The position numbers and the translations under genes were made by a program. The notes below the pieces were generated by a model that made no database searches, was not told where the DNA came from, and worked only from the letters and a program-made list of their open reading frames with translations. DNA of 64,000 nt from Polaromonas sp. 39-63-25 (lineage in GTDB: Bacteria; Pseudomonadota; Gammaproteobacteria; Burkholderiales; Burkholderiaceae_C). The DNA lies in NCBI RefSeq assembly GCF_002278925.1, contig NZ_NCJH01000001.1:248001-312000 (forward strand), read 5' to 3'. Positions 1-10,422 of this stretch are shown piece after piece (within the stretch, counting starts at the first letter, position 1; each line of letters opens with the position of its first letter).

Positions 1-139
1 CCGCGTCGTCGCCATCGGGCGTATCGTCATCGGGCAGGTCCGGTTTGCCTTCGGCCTTGCGCTTGAGCTTTTCTTCTTTCTTCTTCTTTTTGGCCAGCTC
101 TTTCTGACGTTTTTCGTAGGAATAATTGGGAGTTGCCAC
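1..139 (-). CDS. small lysine-rich conserved protein, 3' part outside window
   Basis: The reading frame begins with GTG at 139-137 and stays open to base 1, so the C-terminus is missing. The visible 46 residues start MATPNYSYEKRQKELAKKKK, continue with a lysine/glutamate-rich basic stretch and turn strongly acidic (DLPDDDTPDGDD). A GAAGAAAG stretch lies about 6 bases upstream and could act as ribosome binding site. Small proteins beginning with this MATPNYSYEKRQ sequence are common in betaproteobacteria, but I know no function. It lies 25 bases downstream of metC on the same strand and may be co-transcribed with it. Confidence 0.7.
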   Translation of the reverse strand, partial: MATPNYSYEKRQKELAKKKKKEEKLKRKAEGKPDLPDDDTPDGDDA

Positions 140-164
140 AGCGTGCTTTCTTCAGGAATATGTC

Positions 165-1352
165 CTAACTGTACTGCATCGCCGCCAGCGCGTTCGCCAG
201 GTCGGCCTGCAGGTCGGCCACCGCCTCCAGCCCGACCGAAAACCGCACCAGGCCGCCCTGAAAGGGCCAGGGCGTGGTGCGTATCGCCGGCACGTCGTAA
301 GGCGCGCACAGGCTCATGGGACCAGCCCAGCTGTAGCCGAGCCTGAACAGCTGCAGGCTGTCGCAGAAGCGGTCCACCTCGGCTTGCGGATAGCCGGCCT
401 TGAACACGATGCTCAGCAGGCAGGCAGCGGCCGTGCAGTCGCGTTGCCAGGTCGCATGGCCGGGCGAGCCGGCCAGCGCCGGGTGCAGCACGGCCTCGAT
501 CTGAGGTTGCTGCTGCAGCCAGACCGCCAGCGCGCGCGTGGCGCTGTCCTGCGCGGCGTAACGCAGGGCCATGCTGCCCAGCCCGCGCAGCACCAGTTCG
601 GCGTCGTTGCCGGCCACACCGTAACCGACGCGCATATGGCAGAAATGCACCAGGTGATGCAGCGTCTCGTTGCGCGTGACGACCGAGCCCATCAGCACGT
701 CGGCGCCGCCGCTGGGGTACTTGGTCAGGGCCTGGATGGAGATGTCGGCGCCCAGTTCAAAGGCGTTGAAGGCGATGCCCGCCCCCCATGTGTTGTCCAG
801 CGCCGTCACGATACCTTGCGGATGCACATCGCCGTGCGCCTTGACGGCCGCCACCAGCGCCGGCAGGTCCGGAAACTCCAGCGTGATCGAGCCCGGTGCC
901 TCGAGCCAAACCAGGCGCGTTGAGCCACTCAGTTTGGCGGCCAGGTCGGCGGGCTGCATGGGATCGTAATAACGGAAGCGGACGCCCCAGCCGGCCAGCT
1001 CATGCTGCGCAAAGGTCTTGTTGGGACCGTAGGCGTTGTCGGGAATCAGCACCTCGTCGCCGGCCCTCAGCAGCGCCATGTCGACCAGCGCCACCGCCGC
1101 GAGGCCGCTGGGCACCAAGGTGCAGAACTGCCCGCCTTCGAGCGTGGCAATACGTTCCTCGAGCGTGAAGGTGGTCGGTGTGCCGTGCAGGCCGTAGGTG
1201 TAGCCGGTCTTGTGTTTCCAGTCGCGCTGGCGCAAGGCCGCCACATTCGGAAAGATGACCGTCGAGGCCTTGTGCACGGCGGGGTTGACGGCCTCGAAAC
1301 CGGCGGGCGGTTTGTAGGGGTGGTGGATCAGCTGGGTGGAAATATCGCTCAT
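165..1352 (-). CDS. metC: cystathionine beta-lyase
   Basis: PLP-dependent enzyme of trans-sulphuration that splits cystathionine to homocysteine, pyruvate and ammonia in methionine synthesis; cytoplasmic. The protein has 395 residues, the usual length. It shows the Cys/Met metabolism PLP fold: YTYGLHGTPTTFTLEERIA near residue 51, the cofactor region ALDNTWGAG near 184, and the Schiff-base lysine in QALTKYPSGG (Lys211). The ATG at 1352 is supported by the family N-terminus MSDISTQLIHH. It is downstream of the phosphoribosyltransferase gene, separated by a family B repeat. Cystathionine gamma-synthase-type activity cannot be excluded from sequence alone. Confidence 0.92.
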   Translation of the reverse strand: MSDISTQLIHHPYKPPAGFEAVNPAVHKASTVIFPNVAALRQRDWKHKTGYTYGLHGTPTTFTLEERIATLEGGQFCTLVPSGLAAVALVDMALLRAGDEVLIPDNAYGPNKTFAQHELAGWGVRFRYYDPMQPADLAAKLSGSTRLVWLEAPGSITLEFPDLPALVAAVKAHGDVHPQGIVTALDNTWGAGIAFNAFELGADISIQALTKYPSGGADVLMGSVVTRNETLHHLVHFCHMRVGYGVAGNDAELVLRGLGSMALRYAAQDSATRALAVWLQQQPQIEAVLHPALAGSPGHATWQRDCTAAACLLSIVFKAGYPQAEVDRFCDSLQLFRLGYSWAGPMSLCAPYDVPAIRTTPWPFQGGLVRFSVGLEAVADLQADLANALAAMQYS

Positions 1353-1435
1353 CTGCCAATGTTAACGGCAGGCGATGGTGGGCAATGCGGCTGAGCGCCC
1401 TCCCATTCAAGCAGGGGCCGCGGATCTGGCTCTGC

Positions 1436-1500
1436 CAGTCCGCAGGCGCAGCGCCCCCTCGGGGGGCAGAGAGCGACACGCAGTGCGCGAACGTGGGGGC
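1436..1500 (-). repeat. family B intergenic repeat, copy 1
   Basis: Read on the minus strand it begins GCCCCCACGTTCGCGCACTG one base after the stop codon of the phosphoribosyltransferase gene. It contains the self-complementary core GCCCCCCGAGGGGG. Copies at 10351-10417 and 27615-27690 share the leading GCCCCCACG and the same core. All three have the same orientation relative to the gene that ends beside them. The core could form a strong hairpin, but no T-run follows. Confidence 0.8.
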
Positions 1501-1501
1501 T

Positions 1502-2026
1502 CTAGATCTTCCATTTTTCCATCAGCTGCGCGGGCCGCAAGGCATCGTAGCCCTCGAAGGGCTGGTGAATCCATGGGTTGGTCGGCAGGAACTCGACCGA
1601 ATAATCCGGCTGGAAGGCGGACACGCCCTTGGTCCAGATCACCGCGCTGCGCAGTTCGCTGATCGGTTTGTAGTTGTTGCGCAGCTGGTGAATGACGGCG
1701 TTGAGCGTGTGGCCAGTGTCGGCCAGGTCATCGACCAGCAGCACCTTACCGGCGATCTCGCCCTTGGGGGTGGTGATGAAACGTGCGATATCGAGGTTGC
1801 CCTGCACCGTGCCGGAGTCGGCGCGGTAGGAGCTGGTGGACATGATGGCCAGTGGCTTGTCGAAAATGCGCGAGAGGATGTCGCCGGGCCGCATGCCGCC
1901 GCGCGCCAGGCACAGAATGGTGTCGAACTGCCAGTCGGACTGGTGGATCTTGATCGCCAGTTTTTCAATCAGGTTGTGGTACTCGTCATAACTGACATAA
2001 AGGTGCTTGCCGTCTTCGGTCAACAT
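1502..2026 (-). CDS. purine-type phosphoribosyltransferase (xanthine/hypoxanthine family)
   Basis: Predicted cytoplasmic type I phosphoribosyltransferase that would join a purine base to PRPP for salvage. The 174 residues carry the PRPP-binding signature VLLVDDLADTGHTL (residues about 95-108) and an upstream LARGGMRPGD segment typical of the Gpt/Hpt group. It sits 84 bases downstream of purA, which fits a purine role, although substrate choice cannot be read from the sequence. A family A repeat fills the leader directly upstream of the ATG. Confidence 0.85.
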   Translation of the reverse strand: MLTEDGKHLYVSYDEYHNLIEKLAIKIHQSDWQFDTILCLARGGMRPGDILSRIFDKPLAIMSTSSYRADSGTVQGNLDIARFITTPKGEIAGKVLLVDDLADTGHTLNAVIHQLRNNYKPISELRSAVIWTKGVSAFQPDYSVEFLPTNPWIHQPFEGYDALRPAQLMEKWKI

Positions 2027-2030
2027 GAAA

Positions 2031-2086
2031 ATGCTCCTGATTCAATAGCTGGTTGCGCCCGCCCCGACTGGGCTGGAGCACGATTT
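2031..2086 (+). repeat. family A dispersed palindromic repeat (purA to phosphoribosyltransferase gap)
   Basis: Begins ATGCTCCTGATTCAATAGCT and continues with GTTGCGCCC, GACTGGGCTGGAGCACG and ATTT. It has the family layout: a TGCT...AGC arm pair, a GCGC block, then GGGCTNGAG and a T-rich end. It occupies nearly all of the space between purA (stop at 2111) and the gene starting at 2026, so it is probably transcribed in that leader. Confidence 0.75.
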
Positions 2087-2110
2087 AACTGAAAACCCTG
2101 CAAAAAACGG

Positions 2111-3478
<1,368 letters not shown>

Positions 3479-3497
3479 TTATGCGGACGGCGCGGCT

Positions 3498-4712
3498 TCA
3501 GGCCGGCTTGTTGCCCAGCGGCTGGACCTGCCACTGGCCGGCCACGCTGGCCAGTTCGCGGTCACAGTCAAATTCATCAACTTCGTGCTCATGGCCGGGC
3601 AACACGCAGGCCACGGTTTCACCGCCGGCGCGCAGTGCGGCAATCGCGCTGCGCAGCCCGGCTTCTTCGCCCCAGGGGGCGCGGATGGCGGGACGCAAGG
3701 GTTTGGGTGACAGCACGCTGACCAGTTCTTTCAGGTCCAGGCTGAACCCGGCGGCCGGACGGTTGCGCCCGAACACAGCGCCGACCTCGTCATACCGGCC
3801 GCCGCGCACCAGCTCGGCGCCCTGGGCGCCGCCCTGCTGGCCGTGGCCATAAATCGCAAAACGGGTGCCGCTGTAGTAGGCATAACCGCGCAGGTCAGCC
3901 AGGTCAAAACCGATGCTGACATTGCTCGCCAGGCTGCTGACATGGGTGGCGAGCCACTTCAAATTCTGCAGCGCCTTGAGCGCTTCGGGCAAGGCCTTGA
4001 ACGCTTTTTCGGCCTCAAGCAATACCTTCTCGTCGCCATAAAACTGCAGCAGGGCGAGCAGTCCCTGGCGTGCCGCGGCGGGCAACTCGCCGTTGAGGCT
4101 GGCGGTCAGGCTGGCCAGCTCACTGGCGTCCTTGCTCGCCAGCGCGGCATGAATGCGTGCCAGCATGGCGGCACTGACTTTGGCCCCTGCCAGCAGGCTG
4201 CTCACGATACGCACATCGGCCATATCCACCGACAGCTTCGTGACGCCGGCGGCACTCAAGCCTTCCAGCGCCAGCAGCTGGGCTTCGAGGTCGGCTTCCA
4301 GCCCGGCATGGCCGTAGATTTCAGCGCCGAACTGCAGCGGCTCGCGTGTGGCGTGCGGGCGGTCGGCGCGGGTGTGCAGCACCGGGCCGCAGTAACACAG
4401 GCGGGCCACGCCCTGGCGATTGAGCAGGTGGGCGTCGATGCGGGCGACCTGAGGCGTGGTGTCGGCACGCAGGCCCAAGGTGCGGCCCGAGAGCTGGTCC
4501 ACCAGCTTGAAGGTCTGCAGGTCCAGCGCCTCACCGGTGCCGGTCAGCAGGGATTCGAGATGTTCGAGCAGCGGCGGCATGACCAGCTCGTAGCCGTAGC
4601 TGCGCGCCGTGTCGAGAAACAGGCGACGCAGCTCTTCGATGTGACGCGCCTCGGAGGGCAGGACATCGGCAATTTGATCCGGCAATTGCCATGATGACGA
4701 CCAGGCGGGCAT
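3498..4712 (-). CDS. hisZ: ATP phosphoribosyltransferase regulatory subunit
   Basis: Catalytically inactive relative of histidyl-tRNA synthetase that activates the short form of HisG at the first step of histidine synthesis. The ATG at 4712 gives [20 protein letters not shown], matching the family start, so an upstream in-frame Met at 4784 was not used. The predicted length is 404 residues. Class II synthetase-like motifs are visible ([33 protein letters not shown]), and no anticodon-binding domain follows. The true hisS of this genome is at 12336-13646, so this paralogue is free for the regulatory role. It precedes purA. Confidence 0.92.
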   Translation of the reverse strand: MPAWSSSWQLPDQIADVLPSEARHIEELRRLFLDTARSYGYELVMPPLLEHLESLLTGTGEALDLQTFKLVDQLSGRTLGLRADTTPQVARIDAHLLNRQGVARLCYCGPVLHTRADRPHATREPLQFGAEIYGHAGLEADLEAQLLALEGLSAAGVTKLSVDMADVRIVSSLLAGAKVSAAMLARIHAALASKDASELASLTASLNGELPAAARQGLLALLQFYGDEKVLLEAEKAFKALPEALKALQNLKWLATHVSSLASNVSIGFDLADLRGYAYYSGTRFAIYGHGQQGGAQGAELVRGGRYDEVGAVFGRNRPAAGFSLDLKELVSVLSPKPLRPAIRAPWGEEAGLRSAIAALRAGGETVACVLPGHEHEVDEFDCDRELASVAGQWQVQPLGNKPA

Positions 4713-4839
4713 GTATTTATCGTGGGCTGTTAAAAACAGGATTTTACCGGGCTTGGGGCCTGTTTTCGGCCCGCGTCGGCACACAGATGCCCGGCGGGCT
4801 CAAATACAGGCGCCAGACCGCCGTGTCAGCGGCTGCTGG

Positions 4840-5028
4840 TCAGAGCAGAAAGGCCATCCACGCCAGGCCTGCAACGATGCTGCCCAGCCCGAAAAAGCGG
4901 ATCTGCCCGTCCGTGAGTTGGAGGATCTTCTCGAACATGCCGCGCCAGCCGCGCGGCGAGAAAAACGGCAGCAGCCCCTCGATCACCAGCATCAACGCCA
5001 GTGCCTGCCAGATCGTGCTGCCGTCCAA
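4840..5028 (-). CDS. YjeT-like small membrane protein (DUF2065)
   Basis: A 62-residue protein with two hydrophobic segments (about residues 8-24 and 45-61) around the basic stretch SPRGWRGMFEKI. This is the DUF2065/YjeT pattern. The start is TTG at 5028-5026, nine bases after the hflC stop; I see no better ATG. It lies in the hflX-hflK-hflC-yjeT-hisZ-purA series, the standard context of this family. The function is not established; its position next to HflC only suggests membrane quality control. Confidence 0.8.
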   Translation of the reverse strand: MDGSTIWQALALMLVIEGLLPFFSPRGWRGMFEKILQLTDGQIRFFGLGSIVAGLAWMAFLL

Positions 5029-5037
5029 GAGGGACCG

Positions 5038-5940
5038 TTATTTTTTGCCGGCCGGGGCCGTGCCGCTGCCGGAGCTGCGCATGGCCTTGAAGAAGTCGGA
5101 CGAAGGATCGATCACCATCACGTCGCCCTTTTTGTCGAAGCTGGCCTTGTAGGCGTCCAGACTGCGATAGAACTGGGCAAACTGCGGGTCACGGCCAAAG
5201 GCGTCGCTGTAAGCCGCGGCGGCCTGCGCATCGCCCTCACCCTTGATTTTCTGCGCTTCGCGGTAGGCATTGGCGATGGTGACCTCGCGCTGCCGGTCGG
5301 CGTCCGCGCGGATTTTCTCGCCCTCGGCAGCACCGGTGGAGCGCAACTCATTGGCGACCCGCTTGCGCTCGGCCTCCATGCGGCGGTACACCGATTCGGT
5401 GATGGCTTCCACATAGTCGACACGCGTGATGCGCACGTCGATCACGTCAACGCCCCAGGGCTTGGCGCCGCGCACGACTTCCAGCACCTCGGCTTTCACG
5501 TCGGCCATCAGGGCTTCGCGTTTGAGCGACAGCAGGTCCTTGACGGTGCGCTTGTTGATGGCTTCCTGGAAAGCATTGCGCACGACCCGGTTCAGCTGGT
5601 TGGCACCGGCACGCTCGTCCAGGCCCACATTACGGATGTACTCCGAGGGCTGGATGATGCGCCATTTGACAAACCAGTCGATCACCACGCGCTGCTTCTC
5701 GGCAGTCAGCATCGGCTCGGCATCGGTGCTGTCCAGGGTCAGCAGCCGCCTGTCGATGTACGACACGTTCTGGAAAGGCGGCGGCAACTTGAAGTTCAGG
5801 CCGGGCTCCAGGATGACTTCCTTGATCTGGCCCAGCGCGTACACCACGCCGAACTGCCGTTGGTCGACCACAAACAGCATGGAACTGAGCAATGCCAGCG
5901 CCACCAGCATCGAAGAAGCAATAAATCCAACTCTATTCAC
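5038..5940 (-). CDS. hflC: HflC, SPFH/band-7 modulator of FtsH
   Basis: One half of the HflK-HflC complex, a large periplasmic assembly that surrounds and modulates the FtsH protease. The 300-residue protein has one N-terminal membrane anchor (about residues 7-25) followed by an SPFH domain (VVDQRQFGVVYALGQIKEV onward). A long alanine/glutamate/arginine-rich helical region covers about 180-260. The C-terminus is short and Ser/Gly/Lys-rich. It starts nine bases after the hflK stop, so the two subunits are probably co-translated. Confidence 0.95.
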   Translation of the reverse strand: MNRVGFIASSMLVALALLSSMLFVVDQRQFGVVYALGQIKEVILEPGLNFKLPPPFQNVSYIDRRLLTLDSTDAEPMLTAEKQRVVIDWFVKWRIIQPSEYIRNVGLDERAGANQLNRVVRNAFQEAINKRTVKDLLSLKREALMADVKAEVLEVVRGAKPWGVDVIDVRITRVDYVEAITESVYRRMEAERKRVANELRSTGAAEGEKIRADADRQREVTIANAYREAQKIKGEGDAQAAAAYSDAFGRDPQFAQFYRSLDAYKASFDKKGDVMVIDPSSDFFKAMRSSGSGTAPAGKK

Positions 5941-5949
5941 GGCAGTTCC

Positions 5950-7365
5950 TTAGCGTGTTTCGCGGTCGCGGGTGCGTGAGGTGTCACGGGCCCGCGTATC
6001 GAGGGTCGAAGTGGACGGAGCGACCGGGGGCAAAGCCGCCGAGCCGGCCGGCTCCACGGTGGCGGTCTTGGCTGCCGTGGTGGCCTGCATCAGCTTGTCG
6101 AGCGGCAGATACAGCAGGTTCGAGCCCTGGCGTGACTCCACCAGCACCTTGGTCACATTGCTGTAGACCTGTTGCATGGCGTCGGTGTACATGCGGTCGC
6201 GTGTCACCTGGGGCGCCTTCTGGTACTCCGCCAGCACCGAGCGGAAGCGCTGCGCATCACCCTGGGCCTGTGCCACCACCCTGGCCTTGTAGGCCTCCGA
6301 CTCTTCCTTGAGGCGCGATGCCGAACCGACCGCGCGCGGAATCACGTCGTTGGCATAGGCCTCGGCTTCGTTTTTCGCGCGTTCGCGCTCCTGCCCGGCC
6401 TTGAGCACGTCGTCGAACGAGGCCTGCACCTGCTCGGGCGGACGCACACCGCTTTGCTGCAAGTTGATGCCAACCACTTCAACCCCGACCTTGTAGCGGT
6501 CCAGGATGGTCTGCATCAGGGTGCGCACGCGCGGCGCGATCTGGTCGCGTTCCTCGGCCAGCGCAGAGTCCATTTTCATCTTGCCGACCACTTCGCGCAC
6601 CGCGGTTTCAGCCGCCTGCACCACCGTGGCAGCTGGATCACGCGTCTCGAAAAGATAGGCACGCGCGTCGTTCAGGCGGTACTGGACCGCAAACTTGATC
6701 TCGACAATGTTCTCGTCTTCCGTGAGCATGGCCGACTCACGCAGGCCGGTGGCCTTGATGATGGTATCTCGACCCACGTCAACGGAGCGGATCTGGGTCA
6801 CCACGACGACTTCATGGCGCTGCACAGGGTAAGGCAGGCGCCAGTTGAAGCCGGCGCCCACGGTCGAGTTGTACTTGCCGAACTGGGTGATGACAGCCTG
6901 CTGGCCCTCCTGCACGATGAAAAAGCCGGTACCCAGCCAGATCAGCACAGCCACGCCGGCAATCAGGCCGACACCGATACCCGCACTTTTCATGTCGGGC
7001 TGGAACCCGCCGGGGCCGCCCCCGCCTCCGCCGCCCAGTCCACCGGTACCGCGGCCGCGTTGCCCGGCATTTTTGGCGCCGCCAAAAAGACCGCCGAGCT
7101 TGCGGTTGAAGTCACGCCACAATTCATCGAGGTCGGGCGGGCCCTGGTTGGGGCCCTGACCCTGGCCCTGCGGACGGTTTGGCGCCGGCGGCCGCACAGG
7201 CGGCACGTCATCGCGGCCGGCCTCCGGCTTGGACTCGTCGGGCGGGGCCTTGTTGTCGTCGTCGCGGCCCCAGCGCGGATCATTCAAATTGAACATTCCT
7301 CGGGCGCGTTGCCGCAGCCTTGCCGGCAGGGTCGTCAGCGTCTGTAACACAGGGTTCAGGTTCAT
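5950..7365 (-). CDS. hflK: HflK, SPFH/band-7 modulator of FtsH
   Basis: Partner of HflC. The 471-residue protein has a long cytoplasmic N-terminal region rich in Pro, Gly, Asp and Gln, with a glycine run near residues 110-122. A membrane anchor follows (GIGVGLIAGVAVLIWLGTGF, about 132-152), then the SPFH domain (VQEGQQAVITQFGKY onward) and a coiled helical region with EAEAYANDVIPRA. The acidic Pro/Gly-rich head is typical of HflK and distinguishes it from HflC. hflX lies 42 bases upstream in the same direction. Confidence 0.95.
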   Translation of the reverse strand: MNLNPVLQTLTTLPARLRQRARGMFNLNDPRWGRDDDNKAPPDESKPEAGRDDVPPVRPPAPNRPQGQGQGPNQGPPDLDELWRDFNRKLGGLFGGAKNAGQRGRGTGGLGGGGGGGPGGFQPDMKSAGIGVGLIAGVAVLIWLGTGFFIVQEGQQAVITQFGKYNSTVGAGFNWRLPYPVQRHEVVVVTQIRSVDVGRDTIIKATGLRESAMLTEDENIVEIKFAVQYRLNDARAYLFETRDPAATVVQAAETAVREVVGKMKMDSALAEERDQIAPRVRTLMQTILDRYKVGVEVVGINLQQSGVRPPEQVQASFDDVLKAGQERERAKNEAEAYANDVIPRAVGSASRLKEESEAYKARVVAQAQGDAQRFRSVLAEYQKAPQVTRDRMYTDAMQQVYSNVTKVLVESRQGSNLLYLPLDKLMQATTAAKTATVEPAGSAALPPVAPSTSTLDTRARDTSRTRDRETR

Positions 7366-7407
7366 GAAATCGAGCTCACTTTTTTATGATTCCCACATTG
7401 TGCCTAA

Positions 7408-8589
7408 TCAGGCCACGGCCTCATCGATTGGGGGGATATCTTCGACGGGCGCCTGCGACGCATGCCGGGCCAGCAACTCGCGCAACAGGGGTACACCCTC
7501 GCCCGTCTGTGCGCTGACAAAAACCCGGTCCACACGCCTGCCCGTGTCCGAAAAGGCGTCCTTGATCTCGAAACTGTCACTTAGCTGCAGTGGCCGGCGC
7601 GATTTTTCAAGGGCGTCGAGCTTGTTGAAGACCAGAATCTGCGGCACGTCGGCCGCGCCGATCTCGGCCAGCACGCGTTGCACCTGCTCGATCTGCTCGA
7701 GATGGTCCGGATTTGCGCCATCGACCACGTGCAGCAGCAAATCGGCGTCAGCGGCCTCCTGCAGGGTGGCGGCAAACGCATCGACCAGGCCGTGCGGCAG
7801 GTCACGGATGAAGCCGACCGTGTCCGACAGCGACACCGATCGGGCAGCGTCGCCAAGGTACAGCTGCCGTGTTGTGGTGTCCAGCGTCGCAAACAACTGG
7901 TCGGCCGCGTAGGCGCGCGCCTTGACGAGGGCATTGAACAGCGTCGACTTGCCGGCATTGGTGTAGCCGACCAGGGAAATCGTGAAGGAGTTGCGCCGCT
8001 CACGCTGGCGCCGCTGGGTCTGGCGCTGCTTCTTGACCTTGGTCAGGCGCTCCTTGGTGCGCTTGATGGACTCGCCGATCATGCGTTTGTCGAGCTCGAT
8101 CTGCTTCTCGCCCGGACCGCCGCGCACGCCGGCGCCGCCGGTCTGACGCTCCAGGTGCGACCAGCGCCGTACCAGACGCGTCGACAGGTACTGCAGGCGC
8201 GCCAGCTCGACCTGCAGCTTGCCTTCGTGGCTGCGCGCGCGCTGGGCAAAAATCTCGAGAATCAGCAAGGTGCGGTCATTGACCGGCAGGCCAAGCACCC
8301 GTTCCAGATTGCGCTGCTGGGCCGGGCTCAGGGACTGGTCAAACAGGATTTCGCTGGCGCCCGTTTCCAGCGCGAGCATCTTGATCTCGTCGGCCTTGCC
8401 GCTGCCAATGAACAGCGCTGCATCCGGCGCCCGGCGCTTGCAGACCACACGGGCAACCGGCTGCAGGCCGGCCGTCTGGGCCAGCAGGCCCAGCTCTTCC
8501 AGGCCGGCATCAAAATTGGGGAGGCCCAGATCAACCCCGACCAGAATGGCCAGAGGCGCTGCCGCCGGGGAGAGGTCCTGGGAACTCAG
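7408..8589 (-). CDS. hflX: ribosome-associated GTPase HflX, apparent CTG start
   Basis: GTPase that splits stalled or stress-arrested 70S ribosomes. The frame stays open upstream of the first conventional start (GTG at 8448) and encodes the normal HflX N-terminus, including [20 protein letters not shown]. The best start is CTG at 8589-8587, giving [14 protein letters not shown] and 393 residues; it overlaps the hfq stop codon as CTGA. The G1 motif GYTNAGKST is at about 208-216, with [10 protein letters not shown] and NKLD downstream and the glycine-rich [13 protein letters not shown] linker before the G domain. Starting at 8448 would remove 47 conserved residues, so I prefer CTG. Confidence 0.9.
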   Translation of the reverse strand: MSSQDLSPAAAPLAILVGVDLGLPNFDAGLEELGLLAQTAGLQPVARVVCKRRAPDAALFIGSGKADEIKMLALETGASEILFDQSLSPAQQRNLERVLGLPVNDRTLLILEIFAQRARSHEGKLQVELARLQYLSTRLVRRWSHLERQTGGAGVRGGPGEKQIELDKRMIGESIKRTKERLTKVKKQRQTQRRQRERRNSFTISLVGYTNAGKSTLFNALVKARAYAADQLFATLDTTTRQLYLGDAARSVSLSDTVGFIRDLPHGLVDAFAATLQEAADADLLLHVVDGANPDHLEQIEQVQRVLAEIGAADVPQILVFNKLDALEKSRRPLQLSDSFEIKDAFSDTGRRVDRVFVSAQTGEGVPLLRELLARHASQAPVEDIPPIDEAVA

Positions 8590-8837
8590 CTGGCTGGGCT
8601 TTCTTGGGATTCTGCTGCAGCAAAATTGACTGCACGACCAGGAACAATGGTCGAAATGGCGTGTTTGTAGACCATCTGGGTGACGGTGTTGCGCAGCAGG
8701 ACCACATACTGATCGAAAGATTCGATCTGACCCTGAAGCTTGATGCCGTTGACGAGGTAAATCGACACCGGCACATGCTCGCGGCGCAAAGTATTGAGGA
8801 AAGGGTCCTGCAAAAGCTGACCTTTGTTGTTGCTCAC
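8586..8837 (-). CDS. hfq: RNA chaperone Hfq
   Basis: Hexameric Sm-like protein that matches small RNAs to mRNAs. The GTG at 8837-8835 gives 83 residues starting [20 protein letters not shown], the canonical start; the upstream in-frame ATG at 8873 would add 12 non-family residues. Both Sm motifs are present: [20 protein letters not shown] and the [10 protein letters not shown] segment. The C-terminal tail is short, as usual in betaproteobacteria. The stop codon overlaps the proposed hflX start, the usual hfq-hflX coupling. Confidence 0.97.
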   Translation of the reverse strand: MSNNKGQLLQDPFLNTLRREHVPVSIYLVNGIKLQGQIESFDQYVVLLRNTVTQMVYKHAISTIVPGRAVNFAAAESQESPAS

Positions 8838-8905
8838 GATATTTTCCGTGTTCAAGAGTTGGTAGGACTTCACCTTACCACAGCCAAACGGCGGCGGCTG
8901 TCATC

Positions 8906-10249
8906 CTAAGGCGAATCTTTGCCCGCGAAGGGGTTGCTGGACGACTTCATCTGGATGCGCAGCGGCGTGCCCACCAGATCGAACTCCTTGCGGAAGCGCC
9001 CTTCCAGAAAGCGCTTGTAGGCGTCGGTGACGTGTTCCAGCGAATTGCCGTGAACAATGATGATGGGCGGGTTCATGCCGCCCTGGTGCGCGTAACGCAG
9101 CTTGGGTCGGAACATGCCGGCCCGTTGCGGGCTCTGGAACTGCACCGCCTCGAGCAGCAGGCGGGTCAGCACTGGCGTCGACATCTTGCGGTTGGCCGAA
9201 GCATGGGCCTGGACAATCGATTTCCAGACCGGGCCCAGACCCTGGCGCTTGATCGCTGAAATATTGTGGATGGTGGCGAACTTCAGGAAGGACAGCCGCG
9301 TTTCGATGGAGCGCTGCAGGATTTCCTTCTGATAGGCGTCCACCGCATCCCACTTGTTGACGGCCAGCACCACCGCGCGCCCGCTTTCCAGGATGTAGCC
9401 GGCAATGTGGGCGTCCTGGTCGGTCACGCCCTGGGTCGCATCCAGCAGCAGCAACACCACATTGGCGCTTTCGATGGCCTGCAGGGTCTTGACCACCGAG
9501 AACTTTTCAATCGCCTCGAACACCTTGCCCTTGCGGCGCAGACCGGCGGTGTCGATCAGCTCGAATTTCTGCCCGCCGCGCTCGAAGGGCACGGAAATGG
9601 CGTCGCGCGTGGTGCCGGGCTGGTCAAACGCCACCAGGCGCTCCTCGCCCAGCCAGGTGTTGATCAGCGTTGATTTGCCCACATTGGGGCGGCCCGCCAC
9701 CGCCAGCTTGATCACCGTCGGGTCGCCAGGCTCGCCCTCCTCGTCCGGATCCGGCAGGTTCAGCGGCTTCAGCGCCATCTCGACCAGGGTGCGCATGCCC
9801 TGACCGTGCGAGGCGGACACCGGCAGGACCTCACCCAGCCCAAGCTCGAAAAACTCGGACAGGTGCACGCCCTCCGTCATGCCTTCGGCCTTGTTGGCGG
9901 TCAACACGGTCGGCTTGCCCAGTTTGCGCAGGTATTTGGCGATCTCGTGGTCCTGGGCATTGACCCCGGCGCGCGCATCGACCACAAACACCACGACGTC
10001 GGCTTCAGCCACCGCCTGCCGGGTCTGCTTGGCCATTTCCTTGTAGATGCCATCGACGGCCTTGGGCTCGAAGCCGCCGGTGTCGATGACGATGAACTCC
10101 TGCGCGCCCAGATGGCCATTGCCGTAGTGGCGGTCCCGCGTCAGGCCGGCATAGTCGGCCACGATCGCATCACGCGACTTGGTCAGGCGGTTAAAAATCG
10201 TCGATTTGCCCACATTGGGGCGACCGACCAGGGCAATAACAGGTTTCAC
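8906..10249 (-). CDS. der: ribosome-biogenesis GTPase Der (EngA)
   Basis: Tandem-G-domain GTPase needed for 50S assembly. The GTG at 10249 gives [17 protein letters not shown], the family start, and 447 residues. The first P-loop GRPNVGKST is at residues 9-17 and the second [10 protein letters not shown] near 185. Each domain has its own DTAG/DTGG and NKxD motifs (TANKAEG, AVNKWD). The C-terminal KH-like domain ends with [10 protein letters not shown] see only a weak ribosome binding site. It lies downstream of bamB, with a family B repeat between them. Confidence 0.96.
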   Translation of the reverse strand: MKPVIALVGRPNVGKSTIFNRLTKSRDAIVADYAGLTRDRHYGNGHLGAQEFIVIDTGGFEPKAVDGIYKEMAKQTRQAVAEADVVVFVVDARAGVNAQDHEIAKYLRKLGKPTVLTANKAEGMTEGVHLSEFFELGLGEVLPVSASHGQGMRTLVEMALKPLNLPDPDEEGEPGDPTVIKLAVAGRPNVGKSTLINTWLGEERLVAFDQPGTTRDAISVPFERGGQKFELIDTAGLRRKGKVFEAIEKFSVVKTLQAIESANVVLLLLDATQGVTDQDAHIAGYILESGRAVVLAVNKWDAVDAYQKEILQRSIETRLSFLKFATIHNISAIKRQGLGPVWKSIVQAHASANRKMSTPVLTRLLLEAVQFQSPQRAGMFRPKLRYAHQGGMNPPIIIVHGNSLEHVTDAYKRFLEGRFRKEFDLVGTPLRIQMKSSSNPFAGKDSP

Positions 10250-10350
10250 AAGAGAGCATTCAGGGCGGAGAAACAAGCCTCCTGGGAGGGCAACGAAGTG
10301 ACAAGCGTAGAGGCCACCTCTCTACCAGCCGGGGCCGCGGAACCGGCTTC

Positions 10351-10417
10351 TCCGGGCCGCAGGCGCAGCGCCCCCTCGGGGGGCAGCGACGACACGTCAG
10401 TGCGGAGCGTGGGGGCC
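10351..10417 (-). repeat. family B intergenic repeat, copy 2
   Basis: Read on the minus strand it begins GCCCCCACGCTCCGCACTGA a few bases after the bamB stop codon (10425-10423) and contains GCCCCCCGAGGGGGCGC. It shares its start, hairpin core and GGGGGCGCTGCGCCTGCGG end with the copy at 1436-1500. It lies in the 173-base gap between bamB and der. Confidence 0.8.
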
Positions 10418-10422
10418 ACCAT

